Assembly (NCBI RefSeq): GCF_023674425.1
Contig: NZ_CP098401.1
Coordinates: 992,001 to 1,056,000, forward strand
Origin: Sphingomonas donggukensis
GTDB lineage: Bacteria; Pseudomonadota; Alphaproteobacteria; Sphingomonadales; Sphingomonadaceae
Length of the DNA: 64,000 bases
Direction of reading: 5' to 3'
The notes beneath the pieces are model-generated. The model did no database searches and was not told the DNA's origin. It saw nothing but the letters and a program-made list of their open reading frames with translations. Shown here piece after piece: positions 48,534 to 58,485 of the stretch. Within the stretch, counting starts at the first letter, position 1. Each line of letters starts with the position of its first letter. The position numbers and the translations under genes were made by a program.

Positions 48534-50306
48534 TCACGAAACCTCGTCTGTCCGCCGCAAACGCCGTATTCTGGGTTCGCGGTCGAGGCTCGCCTCGGCC
48601 TTGATCTGCTGGCGCATTTCGTCGCGCTTTTCGTGGATCGAGGCGATGACCGGCCCCATCGCGACCCCGATATCGACCAGCACCGCCTCCGACAATTGCA
48701 GCGAGCTTTCCAGCGTCTCCGGCACCGCATCGGTGACGCCGGCCTTGTAAAGCTCTGCGGCGTGGGTCGCATCGCGGGCGCGGGCGATGATCGGCAAGCT
48801 TGGTACCCAGGCGCGTACCCGTCGCGCGAGATTTACGGTGAGCACCGGATCGTCCATCGTGAGGATCAGCGCATCGGCATGGCCCAGCCGCAGCCGGTCG
48901 ACCAGTTCGCTGCGCGCGACATCGCCGAAGATCACCGGATATCCATCGCGCCGCGCGGCGTTCACCCCGTCGATATCGGCATCGACCGCGACGAACGTCT
49001 TGCCGTGCACCTTCAGCATGTCGGCGACGGTGCGCCCGACCCGACCGAAGCCGATGATGACGGTGCCGGGGCGGTCGGCGTCGACCTCCGGATCGGCGAT
49101 GCGCTCCTGCCGGTCGATCCGCCGCGCGATGCCCTGTCCCGCCTTGGCGAGCAGCGGCGTGATGGTCAGGCCGATCGCCGTCACCGTCGTCCAGAAGGCT
49201 GACGTCGTCGTCAAGATCAGCCCGGCCTGCGTCGCGACGCCCAGCACGATCAAAGTCGTTTCGGACGGGCTCGACATCAGGATGCCCGCCTCCGCCGCGG
49301 TGCCGGTGCGGGTGCCGTTGACCTTCAGCAGCGCGGTGGTGACGACCGATTTTACCAGCATCACCCCGACGATCGCCGCCAGCAGCCCCGGCCAGTTGGC
49401 GGCGACCAGCCGCAGGTCGAGCTGCATGCCGACCGTCAGCAGGAACACGCCGAGCGCCAGTCCCTTGAACGGCTCGGTCATCACCTCGACCTCTCGGGCA
49501 TATTCGGTTTCGGCGATCAGCAGCCCGGCGAGCAGCGCGCCGACGATCGGCGACAGGCCGGCGGCGGTGGTGATGAGGCTCGCGACGATGACGACCAGCA
49601 GGCTGGCGGCCAGGAACAATTCGGGGCTCTTGGTCCGCGCGGCCTGCGCGAACAGGCGCGGCAGGACGAAACGGCCTGCCGCGAACAGGATCGCCACCGC
49701 GATCATGCCGCGCAACAGCACCGTCCACAGGCCGCCCAGGCCCGCTGCGCTCGCGGTCGGCGCCATCGCCCCCAGCGCGAAGATGATCGGGACGAGGGCC
49801 AGATCCTCGAACAACAGCATCGCGAACGCCGGCCGCCCGACCCGGCTGGCCGTCCCGACCAGCGGCAGGACCAGCGCAGTCGATGACAGCGCCAGCGCCA
49901 GGCCGAGCCCGATCGACCCCGCCCACGCCTGGCCCAGCAGGTGCAGCCCGACCCCGATGATCGCCGCGGAGCCGAGCAATTCGAACGCGCCAAGCCCGAA
50001 CACCAGCTGGCGCATCGCCCACAGGCGCTTCAGCGAGAGTTCGAGCCCAATCGAAAACAGCAGGAGGATGATGCCGAATTCGGCGAACGGCTCGATCGAA
50101 TGCGGGTCGCTGATGGTCAGGTAATAGAGCCACGGCGCCTGCGGCACGAGCGTACCGAGCCCCGCCGGACCGACGAGGATGCCGACCAGGATGAAGCCGA
50201 TGACGGGGCTGATCCGGAACCGCGCGAAGGCGGGAATAACCAGCCCCGCCGCGCCCAGGATTACGAGTGCGTCGGAAAAGCCATGATTGCCGAGATTGAG
50301 CGCCAT
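48534..50306 (-). CDS. Monovalent cation:proton antiporter-2 (CPA2/KefB-like) with TrkA-N domain
   Basis: 590 residues from ATG 50306. N-terminal antiporter domain with about 12-13 helices (GFILVGILVGPAGLG; LLLFSIGLELSL), then an RCK/TrkA-N nucleotide-binding domain from about residue 405 (VIIGFGRVGRTVADML) and a short C-terminal helix region. Probably a potassium efflux or Na/K-proton exchanger. No KefC-type glutathione helper (KefF/G) is next to it. Confidence 0.94.
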   Translation of the reverse strand: MALNLGNHGFSDALVILGAAGLVIPAFARFRISPVIGFILVGILVGPAGLGTLVPQAPWLYYLTISDPHSIEPFAEFGIILLLFSIGLELSLKRLWAMRQLVFGLGAFELLGSAAIIGVGLHLLGQAWAGSIGLGLALALSSTALVLPLVGTASRVGRPAFAMLLFEDLALVPIIFALGAMAPTASAAGLGGLWTVLLRGMIAVAILFAAGRFVLPRLFAQAARTKSPELFLAASLLVVIVASLITTAAGLSPIVGALLAGLLIAETEYAREVEVMTEPFKGLALGVFLLTVGMQLDLRLVAANWPGLLAAIVGVMLVKSVVTTALLKVNGTRTGTAAEAGILMSSPSETTLIVLGVATQAGLILTTTSAFWTTVTAIGLTITPLLAKAGQGIARRIDRQERIADPEVDADRPGTVIIGFGRVGRTVADMLKVHGKTFVAVDADIDGVNAARRDGYPVIFGDVARSELVDRLRLGHADALILTMDDPVLTVNLARRVRAWVPSLPIIARARDATHAAELYKAGVTDAVPETLESSLQLSEAVLVDIGVAMGPVIASIHEKRDEMRQQIKAEASLDREPRIRRLRRTDEVS

Positions 50307-50338
50307 GCGTGTATTAGGGGCAGGCGGAAGGATTTGTC

Positions 50339-51550
50339 ATGACCCAAACGGCACCCGATGCGGATATCGTCATCGCCGGTGGTGGGCCGGCGGGCATGAT
50401 GGCGGGATTGCTGTTCGCGCGGGCGGGATTGCGCACGATCGCCCTGGAAAAGCACGGCGACTTCCTGCGCGATTTCCGCGGCGATACCGTCCATCCCTCC
50501 ACTCTCGACCTGTTCGACGAGCTGGGGCTTCTCGACGCCCTGCTCGAACAGCCGCACGACCGGGTCGAAGACGTGGGCGCCGTCATCGCCGGGACATCCT
50601 ATCGCGTCGCCGATTTCCGCCACCTGCCGGGCCGCGGAAAGTTCATCGCGATGATGCCGCAATGGGATTTCCTGAACTTCGTAGCGGCGCAGGCGCAGCG
50701 TTATTCCGGGTTCGAGCTGCGGATGAATGTCGAAGCCATCGGCCTGATCGACGACGGAGGCCGGATTGCCGGGGTCACGACGGCGAGCGGAGAGACGATC
50801 CGTGCACGCCTGACGCTCATCGCCGACGGGCGAACCTCAAAGTTGCGCGCGGCGGCGGGGCTGCCGCTTGAAGATCTGGGCGCGCCGATCGACGTCTTCT
50901 GGTTTCGCGTCCCCAAAGCACCGACCGACGGCAACGCCACGCGCGGCTATATCGCGAGCGGGGAGATGGTCGTGGCGATCGATCGCGGCGCGTATTTTCA
51001 ATGTGCCCGCGTGATCGGGAAGGGGAGTGCCGAGCGCATCCGCGCACGTGGCCTCCCGGCGTTTCGGGAGGCCGTGTCGCGCGCGGCGCCGGTGACGGCT
51101 GCGGGGATCGGCGCCTTGCGCGACTGGGACGACATCAAGCTCTTGAGCGTGTCGCTCGATCGCCTGACGCGCTGGTCGCGGCCCGGCCTGCTTGCGATCG
51201 GCGATGCGGCGCACGCCATGTCGCCGGTCGGCGGGGTCGGCATCAACCTGGCGGTGCAGGATGCCGTCGCCGCAGCGAACATCCTGGCCGCCGCAATGGC
51301 GCGCGGTGATGATCCTGACCCGCTGCTTCCGCGGATTCGGGCGCGCCGGATGCTGGCGGTGCGCGTGATCCAGGGGCTGCAGCGCGCGGTCCATCGGCGG
51401 GTGATCGGCGCGGCGCTCGGCGGGCGGGTGGATAGCGCGCCGTGGCCGGTGCGACTCCTCGATCGGATACCGTTGCTGCAGCGGATCCCGGCGCGCGTGC
51501 TCGGCTTAGGCGTCCGCCGCGAGCATATCCGCTCACCCGCCGCCCGATAA
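50339..51550 (+). CDS. FAD-dependent aromatic-ring-type monooxygenase/oxidoreductase
   Basis: 403 residues. PHBH-fold flavoprotein: the FAD dinucleotide motif DIVIAGGGPAGMMAGLLFARAG (in parts), the central TLIADGRTSKLR segment and the GDAAHAMSPVGGVGINLAVQDA motif near residue 285. Related to UbiH-type hydroxylases, but no ubiquinone gene is adjacent, so the substrate is undetermined. Divergent from the CPA2 antiporter, convergent with icd. Confidence 0.92.
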   Translation: MTQTAPDADIVIAGGGPAGMMAGLLFARAGLRTIALEKHGDFLRDFRGDTVHPSTLDLFDELGLLDALLEQPHDRVEDVGAVIAGTSYRVADFRHLPGRGKFIAMMPQWDFLNFVAAQAQRYSGFELRMNVEAIGLIDDGGRIAGVTTASGETIRARLTLIADGRTSKLRAAAGLPLEDLGAPIDVFWFRVPKAPTDGNATRGYIASGEMVVAIDRGAYFQCARVIGKGSAERIRARGLPAFREAVSRAAPVTAAGIGALRDWDDIKLLSVSLDRLTRWSRPGLLAIGDAAHAMSPVGGVGINLAVQDAVAAANILAAAMARGDDPDPLLPRIRARRMLAVRVIQGLQRAVHRRVIGAALGGRVDSAPWPVRLLDRIPLLQRIPARVLGLGVRREHIRSPAAR

Positions 51551-51555
51551 ACGAA

Positions 51556-51586
51556 GGGCCGCCGCGACACATGATCGCGACGGCCC
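51556..51586. terminator. Bidirectional hairpin between the FAD oxidoreductase and icd
   Basis: GGGCCGCCGCGA, loop CACATGA, TCGCGACGGCCC: a 12-bp stem with one mismatch, between convergent genes. Confidence 0.6.
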
Positions 51587-51610
51587 CGGAAAAGCGCTAT
51601 CCTCGATGGC

Positions 51611-52834
51611 TTACTGCCAGCTGCCCATTTCCTTCTCGAGATTGGCGCGTACCGCTTCGAAGAACTGCTCAGTCGTCATCCACGGCTGGTCCGGGCCGAT
51701 CAGGATCGCGAGGTCCTTCGTCATCTGGCCGTTCTCGACCGTCTCGATGCAGACGCGCTCCAGCGTCTCGGCAAAGCGGGTAACCTCGGGCGTGTCGTCG
51801 AACTTGCCGCGGAACTTCAGGCCACCGGTCCACGCGAAAATCGACGCGATCGGGTTGGTCGAGGTCGCCTTGCCCTGCTGGTGCTGGCGGAAGTGGCGGG
51901 TGACGGTGCCGTGTGCGGCCTCAGCCTCGACGGTCTTGCCGTCCGGGGTCATCAGCACCGACGTCATCAGGCCGAGCGAGCCGAAGCCTTGGGCGACCTG
52001 GTCCGACTGCACGTCGCCGTCGTAGTTCTTGCACGCCCACACGAATTCGCCGTGCCACTTCAGCGCGCTGGCGACCATGTCGTCGATCAGGCGGTGCTCA
52101 TAGACGATATTCGCGGCCTTGAACTGGTCCTTGAATTCGGCCTCGTGCACCTCCTCGAAGATGTCCTTGAAGCGACCGTCATAGGCCTTCAGAATCGTGT
52201 TCTTGGTCGACAGATACACCGGCCACTGGCGACCGAGGCCATAGTTGAGCGAGGCGCGGGCGAAGTCGCGGATCGATTCGTCGAGGTTGTACATGCCCAT
52301 CGCCACGCCCGCGGCGGGGAAGTCGAACACGTCCTTCTCGATGACCTGGCCGTCGTTGCCCTGCCACTTCATGGTCAGCTTGCCGGCACCCGGCACCTTG
52401 AAATCGGTCGCCTTGTACTGGTCGCCGAAGGCATGGCGGCCGACGACGATCGGGTGGGTCCACCCCGGGATCAGGCGCGGCACGTTCTTGATGACGATCG
52501 GCTCGCGGAAGACCACGCCGCCCAGGATGTTGCGGATCGTGCCGTTCGGCGACTTCCACATCTCCTTCAGGCCGAATTCCTCGACGCGCGCCTCGTCGGG
52601 GGTGATCGTGGCGCACTTAACGCCCACGCCATACTTCTTGATCGCCTCGGCCGAATCGACCGTGATCTTGTCGTTGGTCTCGTCGCGCTTCTCGACGCCG
52701 AGGTCGTAATAATCGAGTTCGATGTCGAGGTACGGCTTGATCAGGCGCTCGCGAATCCATTCCCAGATGATGCGCGTCATCTCGTCGCCATCGATTTCCA
52801 CGACGGGCGTCTTCACCTTGATCTTGGTCGCCAT
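51611..52834 (-). CDS. icd: NADP-dependent isocitrate dehydrogenase
   Basis: 407 residues, the eukaryote-like homodimeric type common in alphaproteobacteria (about 400-410). TCA cycle: isocitrate to 2-oxoglutarate with NADPH. Visible: [63 protein letters not shown], the metal site [24 protein letters not shown] (in parts), and [12 protein letters not shown]. Translation begins [15 protein letters not shown]. Confidence 0.98.
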   Translation of the reverse strand: MATKIKVKTPVVEIDGDEMTRIIWEWIRERLIKPYLDIELDYYDLGVEKRDETNDKITVDSAEAIKKYGVGVKCATITPDEARVEEFGLKEMWKSPNGTIRNILGGVVFREPIVIKNVPRLIPGWTHPIVVGRHAFGDQYKATDFKVPGAGKLTMKWQGNDGQVIEKDVFDFPAAGVAMGMYNLDESIRDFARASLNYGLGRQWPVYLSTKNTILKAYDGRFKDIFEEVHEAEFKDQFKAANIVYEHRLIDDMVASALKWHGEFVWACKNYDGDVQSDQVAQGFGSLGLMTSVLMTPDGKTVEAEAAHGTVTRHFRQHQQGKATSTNPIASIFAWTGGLKFRGKFDDTPEVTRFAETLERVCIETVENGQMTKDLAILIGPDQPWMTTEQFFEAVRANLEKEMGSWQ

Positions 52835-52950
52835 GCTGCCTGTTCCTTGAGAATCTGGGGAGGTTGCCGCAGGCTCCTAAGCGGCGCCACGTGAACGATC
52901 AACCGTTCGCGGCGTTGTCAGGGCAGGTCACCCCGGCTAGGCACTGGCGC

Positions 52951-53682
52951 ATGACATCTCTCGAAAAGCCCGCTGTCGGAACCTCGACGGTCAAGTGGCG
53001 GTTTCCCGGGGTCCACCCGGAAGGTCGCAAATACGTCCTGATCGCCGCCGGCATCACGCTGCTCCTCACCTGGCTGATCTCGAACGTGCTGTTCTGGCCG
53101 CTGCTGGGCGTGACAATCTGGGTCGCCGCGTTCTTCCGCGATCCGGTGCGCGTGACGCCGCAGGGCGAGGGGCTGGTGGTTTCGCCCGCCGACGGGCTGG
53201 TCACGATGATCGAGCGCGTGCCGGTACCGCCTGAGATGGCCGGCCCGAACGGGCTGGGCGACGCGCCGCTCGTCCGCGTGTCGATCTTCATGTCGGTGTT
53301 CGACGTCCACATCAACCGCACGCCGATCTCGGGCACGATCCGCCAAGTCGTCTATATCTCCGGCAAGTTCCTGAACGCCGACCTCGACAAGGCGAGCGAC
53401 GAGAACGAGCGCCAGCATTTCGTCGTCGAGGGCAGCGACGGACGCAAGGTCGGCTTCACCCAGATCGCCGGCCTGGTCGCGCGCCGCATCGTTACTTTCA
53501 CCAAGGTCGGCGACATCGTCGCAGTGGGGCAGCGCATCGGTCTGATCCGCTTCGGCAGCCGCGTCGATGTGTATTTGCCCGACGGGACCGAGCCGCAGGT
53601 CGCGCTCGGCCAGCGCGCCGTTGCAGGCGAAACCGTGATCGGGCGGACCGGCGTGCAGAAGGCCATCGGCATTGCTCAGTGA
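52951..53682 (+). CDS. psd: Phosphatidylserine decarboxylase (short, PSD-A type)
   Basis: 243 residues from ATG 52951. Makes phosphatidylethanolamine from phosphatidylserine. A membrane helix lies at about residues 30-60; FFRDPVR and VSPADGLV follow, then the pro-enzyme cleavage region [11 protein letters not shown], in which the GS pair yields the pyruvoyl group. It overlaps pssA by 11 nt, which makes the substrate, so the two steps are coupled. Confidence 0.95.
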   Translation: MTSLEKPAVGTSTVKWRFPGVHPEGRKYVLIAAGITLLLTWLISNVLFWPLLGVTIWVAAFFRDPVRVTPQGEGLVVSPADGLVTMIERVPVPPEMAGPNGLGDAPLVRVSIFMSVFDVHINRTPISGTIRQVVYISGKFLNADLDKASDENERQHFVVEGSDGRKVGFTQIAGLVARRIVTFTKVGDIVAVGQRIGLIRFGSRVDVYLPDGTEPQVALGQRAVAGETVIGRTGVQKAIGIAQ

Positions 53683-54511
53683 TTTCGGGCCCGAGCGCGA
53701 TATAGATGCGGGCAACGGTCTCAAACGCCCGCGCCGGTTGCGAAGGTCGCCGCGCGGCATTCCGTTGCGCGCCGTCGCACCTAACGCGATCACCGCGCTG
53801 GCGCTCTGCTTCGGCCTCACCGCCATCCGCTACGCCATCGGCGGAGAATGGGAGCGGGCGGTGGCGTTCATCATGGCGGCGGGTGTCCTCGACGGCATCG
53901 ATGGCCGCATCGCCCGGCTGTTGCGCGGCGAAAGCCGGTTCGGTGCGGAGCTCGATTCGCTTGCCGACGCCATCGACTTCGGCGTGTCGCCGGCGATCGT
54001 CGTCTATCTCTGGTCGCTGCAGACCTCGCCCCGGCTCGGCTGGATCTGCGCGCTCGTCTATGCGGTGTTCTGCGCGCTGCGTCTGGCGCGATTCAACGCC
54101 CAGATCGATACGTCCGAGCAGCCGCACAAGTCAGCGGGCTTTCTCACCGGCATTCCGGCGCCCGCCGGCGCAGGGCTGGCGATGCTGCCGCTGTACTTGT
54201 GGTTCATCACCGGAGAGCCCGTGCTGCGTTCACCGTGGCTGGTCGGCCCTTGGCTGGCGCTGATCGCGGTGCTGATGGTGTCGAGCGTCGCCACCTACAG
54301 CTGGTCGTCGCTCAAGCTGCGCCGGAATATCCGCTTCGAAGCGATTGTGGTTGCGGTCGCGATTTGTGCCGCGCTGATTTCAGCGCCGTGGCAGACGCTC
54401 AGCGTCGTTTGCGTCCTGTACCTGCTAACCCTGCCGTTCAGCGCCCGCAGCTATATGCGGATCAGGCGGCAGCGCGCTGCGGCGACGGCGCCGACGAACG
54501 CCGCACCCTGA
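53672..54511 (+). CDS. pssA: CDP-diacylglycerol--serine O-phosphatidyltransferase
   Basis: 279 residues from TTG 53672 (a second TTG near 53738 would give a shorter form). CDP-alcohol phosphotransferase signature DG-x2-AR-x8-G-x3-D-x3-D in [14 protein letters not shown] followed by [12 protein letters not shown]. About eight hydrophobic segments. Forms phosphatidylserine, used by the preceding psd product. Its last 50 bp overlap the convergent small membrane gene. Confidence 0.94.
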   Translation: MLSDFGPERDIDAGNGLKRPRRLRRSPRGIPLRAVAPNAITALALCFGLTAIRYAIGGEWERAVAFIMAAGVLDGIDGRIARLLRGESRFGAELDSLADAIDFGVSPAIVVYLWSLQTSPRLGWICALVYAVFCALRLARFNAQIDTSEQPHKSAGFLTGIPAPAGAGLAMLPLYLWFITGEPVLRSPWLVGPWLALIAVLMVSSVATYSWSSLKLRRNIRFEAIVVAVAICAALISAPWQTLSVVCVLYLLTLPFSARSYMRIRRQRAAATAPTNAAP

Positions 54512-54683
54512 CGTCGCGCATCACGCTGCGGGCCGGGGCATAGGCGGCCTGGCTTGGCAGCGCGACAGGGCCATTCCCAAGCAGATCGCGGATGCGCGGC
54601 GCCTGCGGGGCGACCGTCGCCCAAAGCGTCCATGCCGAAGCGGCGAACGCTGCGCCGAAGACCAGGAAAGAAATCACCGCCAT
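54462..54683 (-). CDS. Small single-pass membrane protein behind a LexA-boxed promoter
   Basis: 73 residues from ATG 54683, with GAGGAG 8 nt upstream. Residues about 3-25 form one transmembrane helix (FLVFGAAFAASAWTLWATV), then APRIRDLLG, and a basic Arg-rich C-terminus. I do not recognise a named family. A promoter with TTGACA and a LexA box in the spacer points to it, so it is probably DNA-damage inducible. Size and topology resemble Caulobacter SidA/DidA division inhibitors, though there is no clear sequence match. An upstream in-frame ATG (54809) lies within the LexA box and is rejected. Confidence 0.72.
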   Translation of the reverse strand: MAVISFLVFGAAFAASAWTLWATVAPQAPRIRDLLGNGPVALPSQAAYAPARSVMRDVRVRRSSAPSPQRAAA

Positions 54684-54797
54684 CACAGGCTCCTCGAGTG
54701 AGTACCGCTTGCCCGAAACTCTCCGCCGCAGACGCTCGACAATCGTCGAAGGTTCCAAAAACCGCGTCTGAAGAGAGCGTGTTCCTTGCCTAAACCC

Positions 54798-54827
54798 TGT
54801 ATGTTCCATATCCGTTCCGTATGTCAA
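54798..54827 (-). promoter_or_regulatory. SOS promoter: TTGACA -35, LexA box in the spacer, CATACA -10
   Basis: On the minus strand TTGACA (54827-54822) is followed after 18 nt by CATACA (54803-54798). The + strand reads GTTC-CATATCC-GTTC at 54803-54817, a perfect GTTC-N7-GTTC LexA box placed within the promoter spacer. It leads to the small membrane gene at 54683 with a leader of about 107 nt. rpsB lies on the other side, 171 bp away. Confidence 0.8.
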
Positions 54828-54987
54828 GCAGCGATCGTTGCGCACGTGTGGCTTGCAATCCGCCCCCGGCTCGACTAAGCGCGCCGCCTCAACCCCGCAT
54901 GGGAAGCACATAACCCGGTGCCCGGCGGCGTCTCGACGCCCGCTTGGTCATCGCTTCCCAGAGGCTTAACCGGAAAGGATCTATCCT

Positions 54988-55869
54988 ATGGCGGCACCTG
55001 TCGTCTCCATGCAGGCATTGCTCGAATCGGGCGCACACTTCGGCCACCAGACGCACCGCTGGAACCCGAAGATGAAGCCGTATATCTTCGGCGACCGCAA
55101 CGGCATCCACATCCTCGACCTGTCGCAGACCGTGCCGCTGTTCGCGCGCGCTCTCGAATTCGTCAGCTCGACCGTCGCCTCAGGCGGCAAGGTGCTGTTC
55201 GTCGGCACCAAGCGCCAGGCCCAGGAGCCGATCGCCGAGTCGGCCCGTCGCGCCGGCCAGCACTTCGTCAACCACCGCTGGCTGGGCGGCATGCTCACCA
55301 ACTGGAAGACGATTTCGGGCTCGATCAAGCGCCTGAAGACCCTCGAGGAGCAGCTGTCGGGTGACACTGCCGGCCTGACCAAGAAGGAAGTCCTCCAGCT
55401 CACCCGCGAGAAGGACAAGCTCGAGCTCAGCCTGGGCGGCATCCGCGACATGGGCGGCGTTCCCGACATCATGTTCGTGATCGACGCGAACAAGGAAGAG
55501 CTGGCGATCAAGGAAGCCAATACGCTCGGCATCCCCGTCGTCGCGATCCTCGATTCGAACGTGTCGCCGGACGGCATCGCTTTCCCGGTGCCGGCGAACG
55601 ACGACGCCTCGCGCGCCATCCGCCTGTACTGCGAGGCGATCGCGATCGCCGCGACCCGTGGCAACCAGGAGCAGCAGCAGCGCCGCGGCGTCGATGTCGG
55701 CTCGATGGACACGCCGCCCGCCGAGGAAGCGCTGAGCCGTGACCCGATCGTCGAGGAGGCTCCGGCCACCCCGGCAGCCGAAGTCGCCGCGACCGGCGAT
55801 GCCGAGGCGCCCGCCGCCGAGACGCATCCGGAAGCAGCCGCCGAGGGCGAGCGCCAGATCGACGCGTAA
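54988..55869 (+). CDS. rpsB: 30S ribosomal protein S2
   Basis: 293 residues. Starts [27 protein letters not shown] (in parts), with [16 protein letters not shown], the [12 protein letters not shown] region and [17 protein letters not shown]. After the core, from about residue 245, an Ala/Glu/Pro-rich tail extends it beyond the E. coli length (about 241), as usual in sphingomonads. Followed by a strong hairpin and tsf. Confidence 0.98.
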   Translation: MAAPVVSMQALLESGAHFGHQTHRWNPKMKPYIFGDRNGIHILDLSQTVPLFARALEFVSSTVASGGKVLFVGTKRQAQEPIAESARRAGQHFVNHRWLGGMLTNWKTISGSIKRLKTLEEQLSGDTAGLTKKEVLQLTREKDKLELSLGGIRDMGGVPDIMFVIDANKEELAIKEANTLGIPVVAILDSNVSPDGIAFPVPANDDASRAIRLYCEAIAIAATRGNQEQQQRRGVDVGSMDTPPAEEALSRDPIVEEAPATPAAEVAATGDAEAPAAETHPEAAAEGERQIDA

Positions 55870-55890
55870 GTGTCGCCGGACTGAAACATC

Positions 55891-55923
55891 GGCGGGGCAG
55901 GGCGTGAACCGTCCTGTCCCGCC
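55891..55923 (+). terminator. 14-bp hairpin between rpsB and tsf
   Basis: GGCGGGGCAGGGCG (55891-55904), loop TGAAC, CGTCCTGTCCCGCC (55910-55923): all 14 positions pair, two as G-T. No T-run, so it may be an attenuator or RNA-stability element that sets the S2:EF-Ts ratio rather than a full terminator. Confidence 0.55.
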
Positions 55924-55954
55924 GCGTTCGTATTAAACGAGAAGGAATTTCGAC

Positions 55955-56890
55955 ATGGCCGATATCACGGCAGCGATGGTCAAGGATCTGCGCGAAAAGA
56001 GCGGCGCAGGCATGATGGATTGCAAGAAGGCGCTGACCGAGACCGGCGGCGACATTGACGCCGCGGTCGACTGGCTGCGCACCAAGGGTCTGGCCGCTGC
56101 CGACAAGAAGTCCAGCCGCACTGCCGCCGAAGGTCTGGTCGGCGTCGCCGTGGCGGGCACCAAGGGCGTCGCGGTCGAGGTGAATTCGCAGACCGACTTC
56201 GTCGCCAAGAACGAGATTTTCCAGGCTTTCGTCCGCGAAGTCACCGTAATCGCGCTCGAGACGGGAGATGACGTCGAGGCGCTGAAGGGCGCGACGATGC
56301 AGCAGGGCGGCACCGTCGGCGACGTGCTGGTGAACAACATCGCCACGATCGGCGAGAACCAGGTGCTGCGCCGCGCGAAGTCGGTATCGGTGTCGAAGGG
56401 TGCGGTGATCCCGTACGTCCACAACGCCGCGGCACCGGGCCTGGGCAAGATCGGCGTGCTCGTCGCGCTGGAATCGGACGCCGGCGTCGACGTGCTCGAA
56501 CCGCTGGGCAAGCAGATCGCGATGCATGTCGCCGCCGCCTTCCCGCTGGCGCTGTCGATCGACGATCTCGACCCCGAGGTCGTCGAGCGCGAGGCGGCGA
56601 TCCTGCGCGAGAAGAATGCCGATAAGATCGTCGGCAAGTCGGTCGAGGTCGCCGAAAAGATCCTCAACGGCCCGATCGAGAAGTTCAAGAAGGCCAACGC
56701 CCTGCTGACCCAGGAATTCGTCATGGACGGCAAGACGCCGGTCGGTGACGTCATCGCGAAGGCAGGCAAGGACGCCGGCACCACGATCACGCTGGTCGAT
56801 TATGTCCGCTTCCAGCTCGGCGAAGGCATCGAGAAGGAAGAGAGCGACTTCGCAGCCGAGGTCGCCGCGACCGCCGGTATCAAGAATTGA
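55955..56890 (+). CDS. tsf: Elongation factor Ts
   Basis: 311 residues. Nucleotide exchange factor for EF-Tu. Starts [27 protein letters not shown] (in parts) with the UBA-like N-domain, then the TDFVAKN motif, the dimerisation domain and the C-terminal [10 protein letters not shown] segment. Conserved rpsB-tsf order; a strong terminator follows. Confidence 0.98.
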   Translation: MADITAAMVKDLREKSGAGMMDCKKALTETGGDIDAAVDWLRTKGLAAADKKSSRTAAEGLVGVAVAGTKGVAVEVNSQTDFVAKNEIFQAFVREVTVIALETGDDVEALKGATMQQGGTVGDVLVNNIATIGENQVLRRAKSVSVSKGAVIPYVHNAAAPGLGKIGVLVALESDAGVDVLEPLGKQIAMHVAAAFPLALSIDDLDPEVVEREAAILREKNADKIVGKSVEVAEKILNGPIEKFKKANALLTQEFVMDGKTPVGDVIAKAGKDAGTTITLVDYVRFQLGEGIEKEESDFAAEVAATAGIKN

Positions 56891-56929
56891 GGCGCCTGAC
56901 TGCCCGCGCGCGGGCATGAAGGTTCCGGA

Positions 56930-56965
56930 CGGGCCGGGCTGTCGCCGCGACAGCCCGGCCCGTTT
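56930..56965 (+). terminator. tsf: Rho-independent terminator after tsf
   Basis: CGGGCCGGGCTGTCG (56930-56944), loop CCG, exact mirror CGACAGCCCGGCCCG (56948-56962), then TTT. A 15-bp perfect stem, the strongest in the window. Confidence 0.9.
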
Positions 56966-57045
56966 CGCATCCGGAGGTTGTGCGACCCCGCATCCCGCCA
57001 TAGGCTGCTGACCGCTATGGCGAGCGAGAGGGGAAGGGCCGCGGG

Positions 57046-57633
57046 ATGGCGTTAGTTGTCGAGAAACCGAGTTCCGTGCGGGATCTGGGCGCCGTCGATA
57101 TCGACCGGCTGCTGGAGGCGGTCGAGAACATCCCGGAACGATTCTGGGCGGCGGAGGACGCGAAGAAGGACAACGACTTCGCGTGCTTTCATCACACCCG
57201 GCACATCCTGTTCCGCTTCGTGCCCTCCGACCTCGAGCCCTGGGACCACCACGACAAGCCGATGTGGCAGGTGTGGAAGCGCCTGCTGCTGCCGGTGATG
57301 GAACAGGCGATCCGGCCTTACGGCTTCACCGCGCCCGAATATGCCAAGGCGATGTTCGCGCGGCTGGGCGCGGGCAGTCACATCAACCGCCACCGCGACG
57401 GGCTGGGCACCAACTTGCGCACCCACAAGATCCACGTGCCGCTGGTGACGAATCCGCTGGCCATGCTGGAAGCCGGCGGCAGGATCGTGCATCTCGAGCG
57501 CGGGCGCGCCTACGAAGTAAACAACATCGCGCCGCACGCCGCGCAGAACGACGGCACCGAGGACCGCATCCACTTCATCTTCGAGGTGTATGAGGGCGCG
57601 CAGGATCGCACCCCGGCGGTCGCCGCCGAATAG
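57046..57633 (+). CDS. Aspartyl/asparaginyl beta-hydroxylase domain protein (Fe/2-oxoglutarate dioxygenase fold)
   Basis: 195 residues. The core pattern of the family is present: MFARLGAGSHINRHRDG with the metal HxD, RTHKIHVPLVTNP, ERGRAYEVNNIAPHAAQN with the distal His, and DRIHFIFEVYE. Bacterial members hydroxylate small molecules or proteins; the substrate is not known. It sits between the tsf terminator and pyrH, in a stretch that is otherwise translation and envelope genes. Confidence 0.88.
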   Translation: MALVVEKPSSVRDLGAVDIDRLLEAVENIPERFWAAEDAKKDNDFACFHHTRHILFRFVPSDLEPWDHHDKPMWQVWKRLLLPVMEQAIRPYGFTAPEYAKAMFARLGAGSHINRHRDGLGTNLRTHKIHVPLVTNPLAMLEAGGRIVHLERGRAYEVNNIAPHAAQNDGTEDRIHFIFEVYEGAQDRTPAVAAE

Positions 57634-57753
57634 CGCGCCACTCGCACGAGGATGGCCGCGCGATCCCCCAAGCATGGGTTGGCAAGGCGCCGCGCGGCCA
57701 CTAGGGTCCGCGCCAATCCTTCCGTATCTGTTGCAACGAGTTTTGCCCGTCCC

Positions 57754-58473
57754 ATGAACACGCCTGCATTCAAGCGCATCCTGCTGAAACTGTCGGGCGA
57801 GGTGCTGATGGGCGAGGGGGGGTTGTCGATCGATCCCGACGTCATCGCCCGCGTCGCTGCAGAGATCGCCGATGTCCGCGCGCAGGGGTATGAACTCTGC
57901 GTCGTCGTCGGCGGCGGCAACATCTTTCGCGGCATCTCGGGCGCGGCGCGCGGCATGGACCGGGCGACCGGCGACTATATGGGCATGCTCGCGACCGTTA
58001 TGAATGCGCTCGCCGTGCAGAACGCGCTCGAGCAGATCGGTGTCGAGACGCGGGTCCAGTCGGCGATCCCGATGGCGAGCGTATGCGAACCCTTCATCCG
58101 CCGCCGTGCCGAGCGTCATCTGGAAAAGGGGCGGATCGTGATCTTTGCCGCCGGGGTGGGATCGCCGTTCTTTACTACCGATTCGGGTGCTGCGCTGCGT
58201 GCCGCCGAGATGAAGTGCGACGCCCTGTTCAAGGGGACGTCGGTCGATGGCGTCTATGATGCCGATCCGAAGAAGGTGCCGACTGCGACGCGTTACGAAA
58301 CAGTGACCTACGACCGTGTCCTGTCGGACAATCTGAAGGTCATGGATGCGAGCGCGGTGGCCTTGTGCCGTGACAACAATATTCCGATCGTCGTGTTCAA
58401 CATCCGCGAGCGCGGTAACCTGGCCCGCGTGCTGCGCGGTCAGGCGACCGCGACGATCGTTCAGGCCGCATAG
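57754..58473 (+). CDS. pyrH: UMP kinase
   Basis: 239 residues from ATG 57754. Phosphorylates UMP to UDP; hexameric, of the amino-acid-kinase fold. [24 protein letters not shown], the [14 protein letters not shown] loop and [14 protein letters not shown] are all intact. First of the pyrH-frr-uppS-cdsA-dxr-rseP-bamA series. Confidence 0.97.
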   Translation: MNTPAFKRILLKLSGEVLMGEGGLSIDPDVIARVAAEIADVRAQGYELCVVVGGGNIFRGISGAARGMDRATGDYMGMLATVMNALAVQNALEQIGVETRVQSAIPMASVCEPFIRRRAERHLEKGRIVIFAAGVGSPFFTTDSGAALRAAEMKCDALFKGTSVDGVYDADPKKVPTATRYETVTYDRVLSDNLKVMDASAVALCRDNNIPIVVFNIRERGNLARVLRGQATATIVQAA

Positions 58474-58485
58474 GAGAGACTTGCA

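Noticed and set aside
54801..54911. Longer form of the small SOS membrane protein starting at ATG 54809 or further upstream
   Set aside because: The upstream start lies within the LexA box and promoter spacer, so the transcript would not include it; ATG 54683 has a good ribosome binding site.
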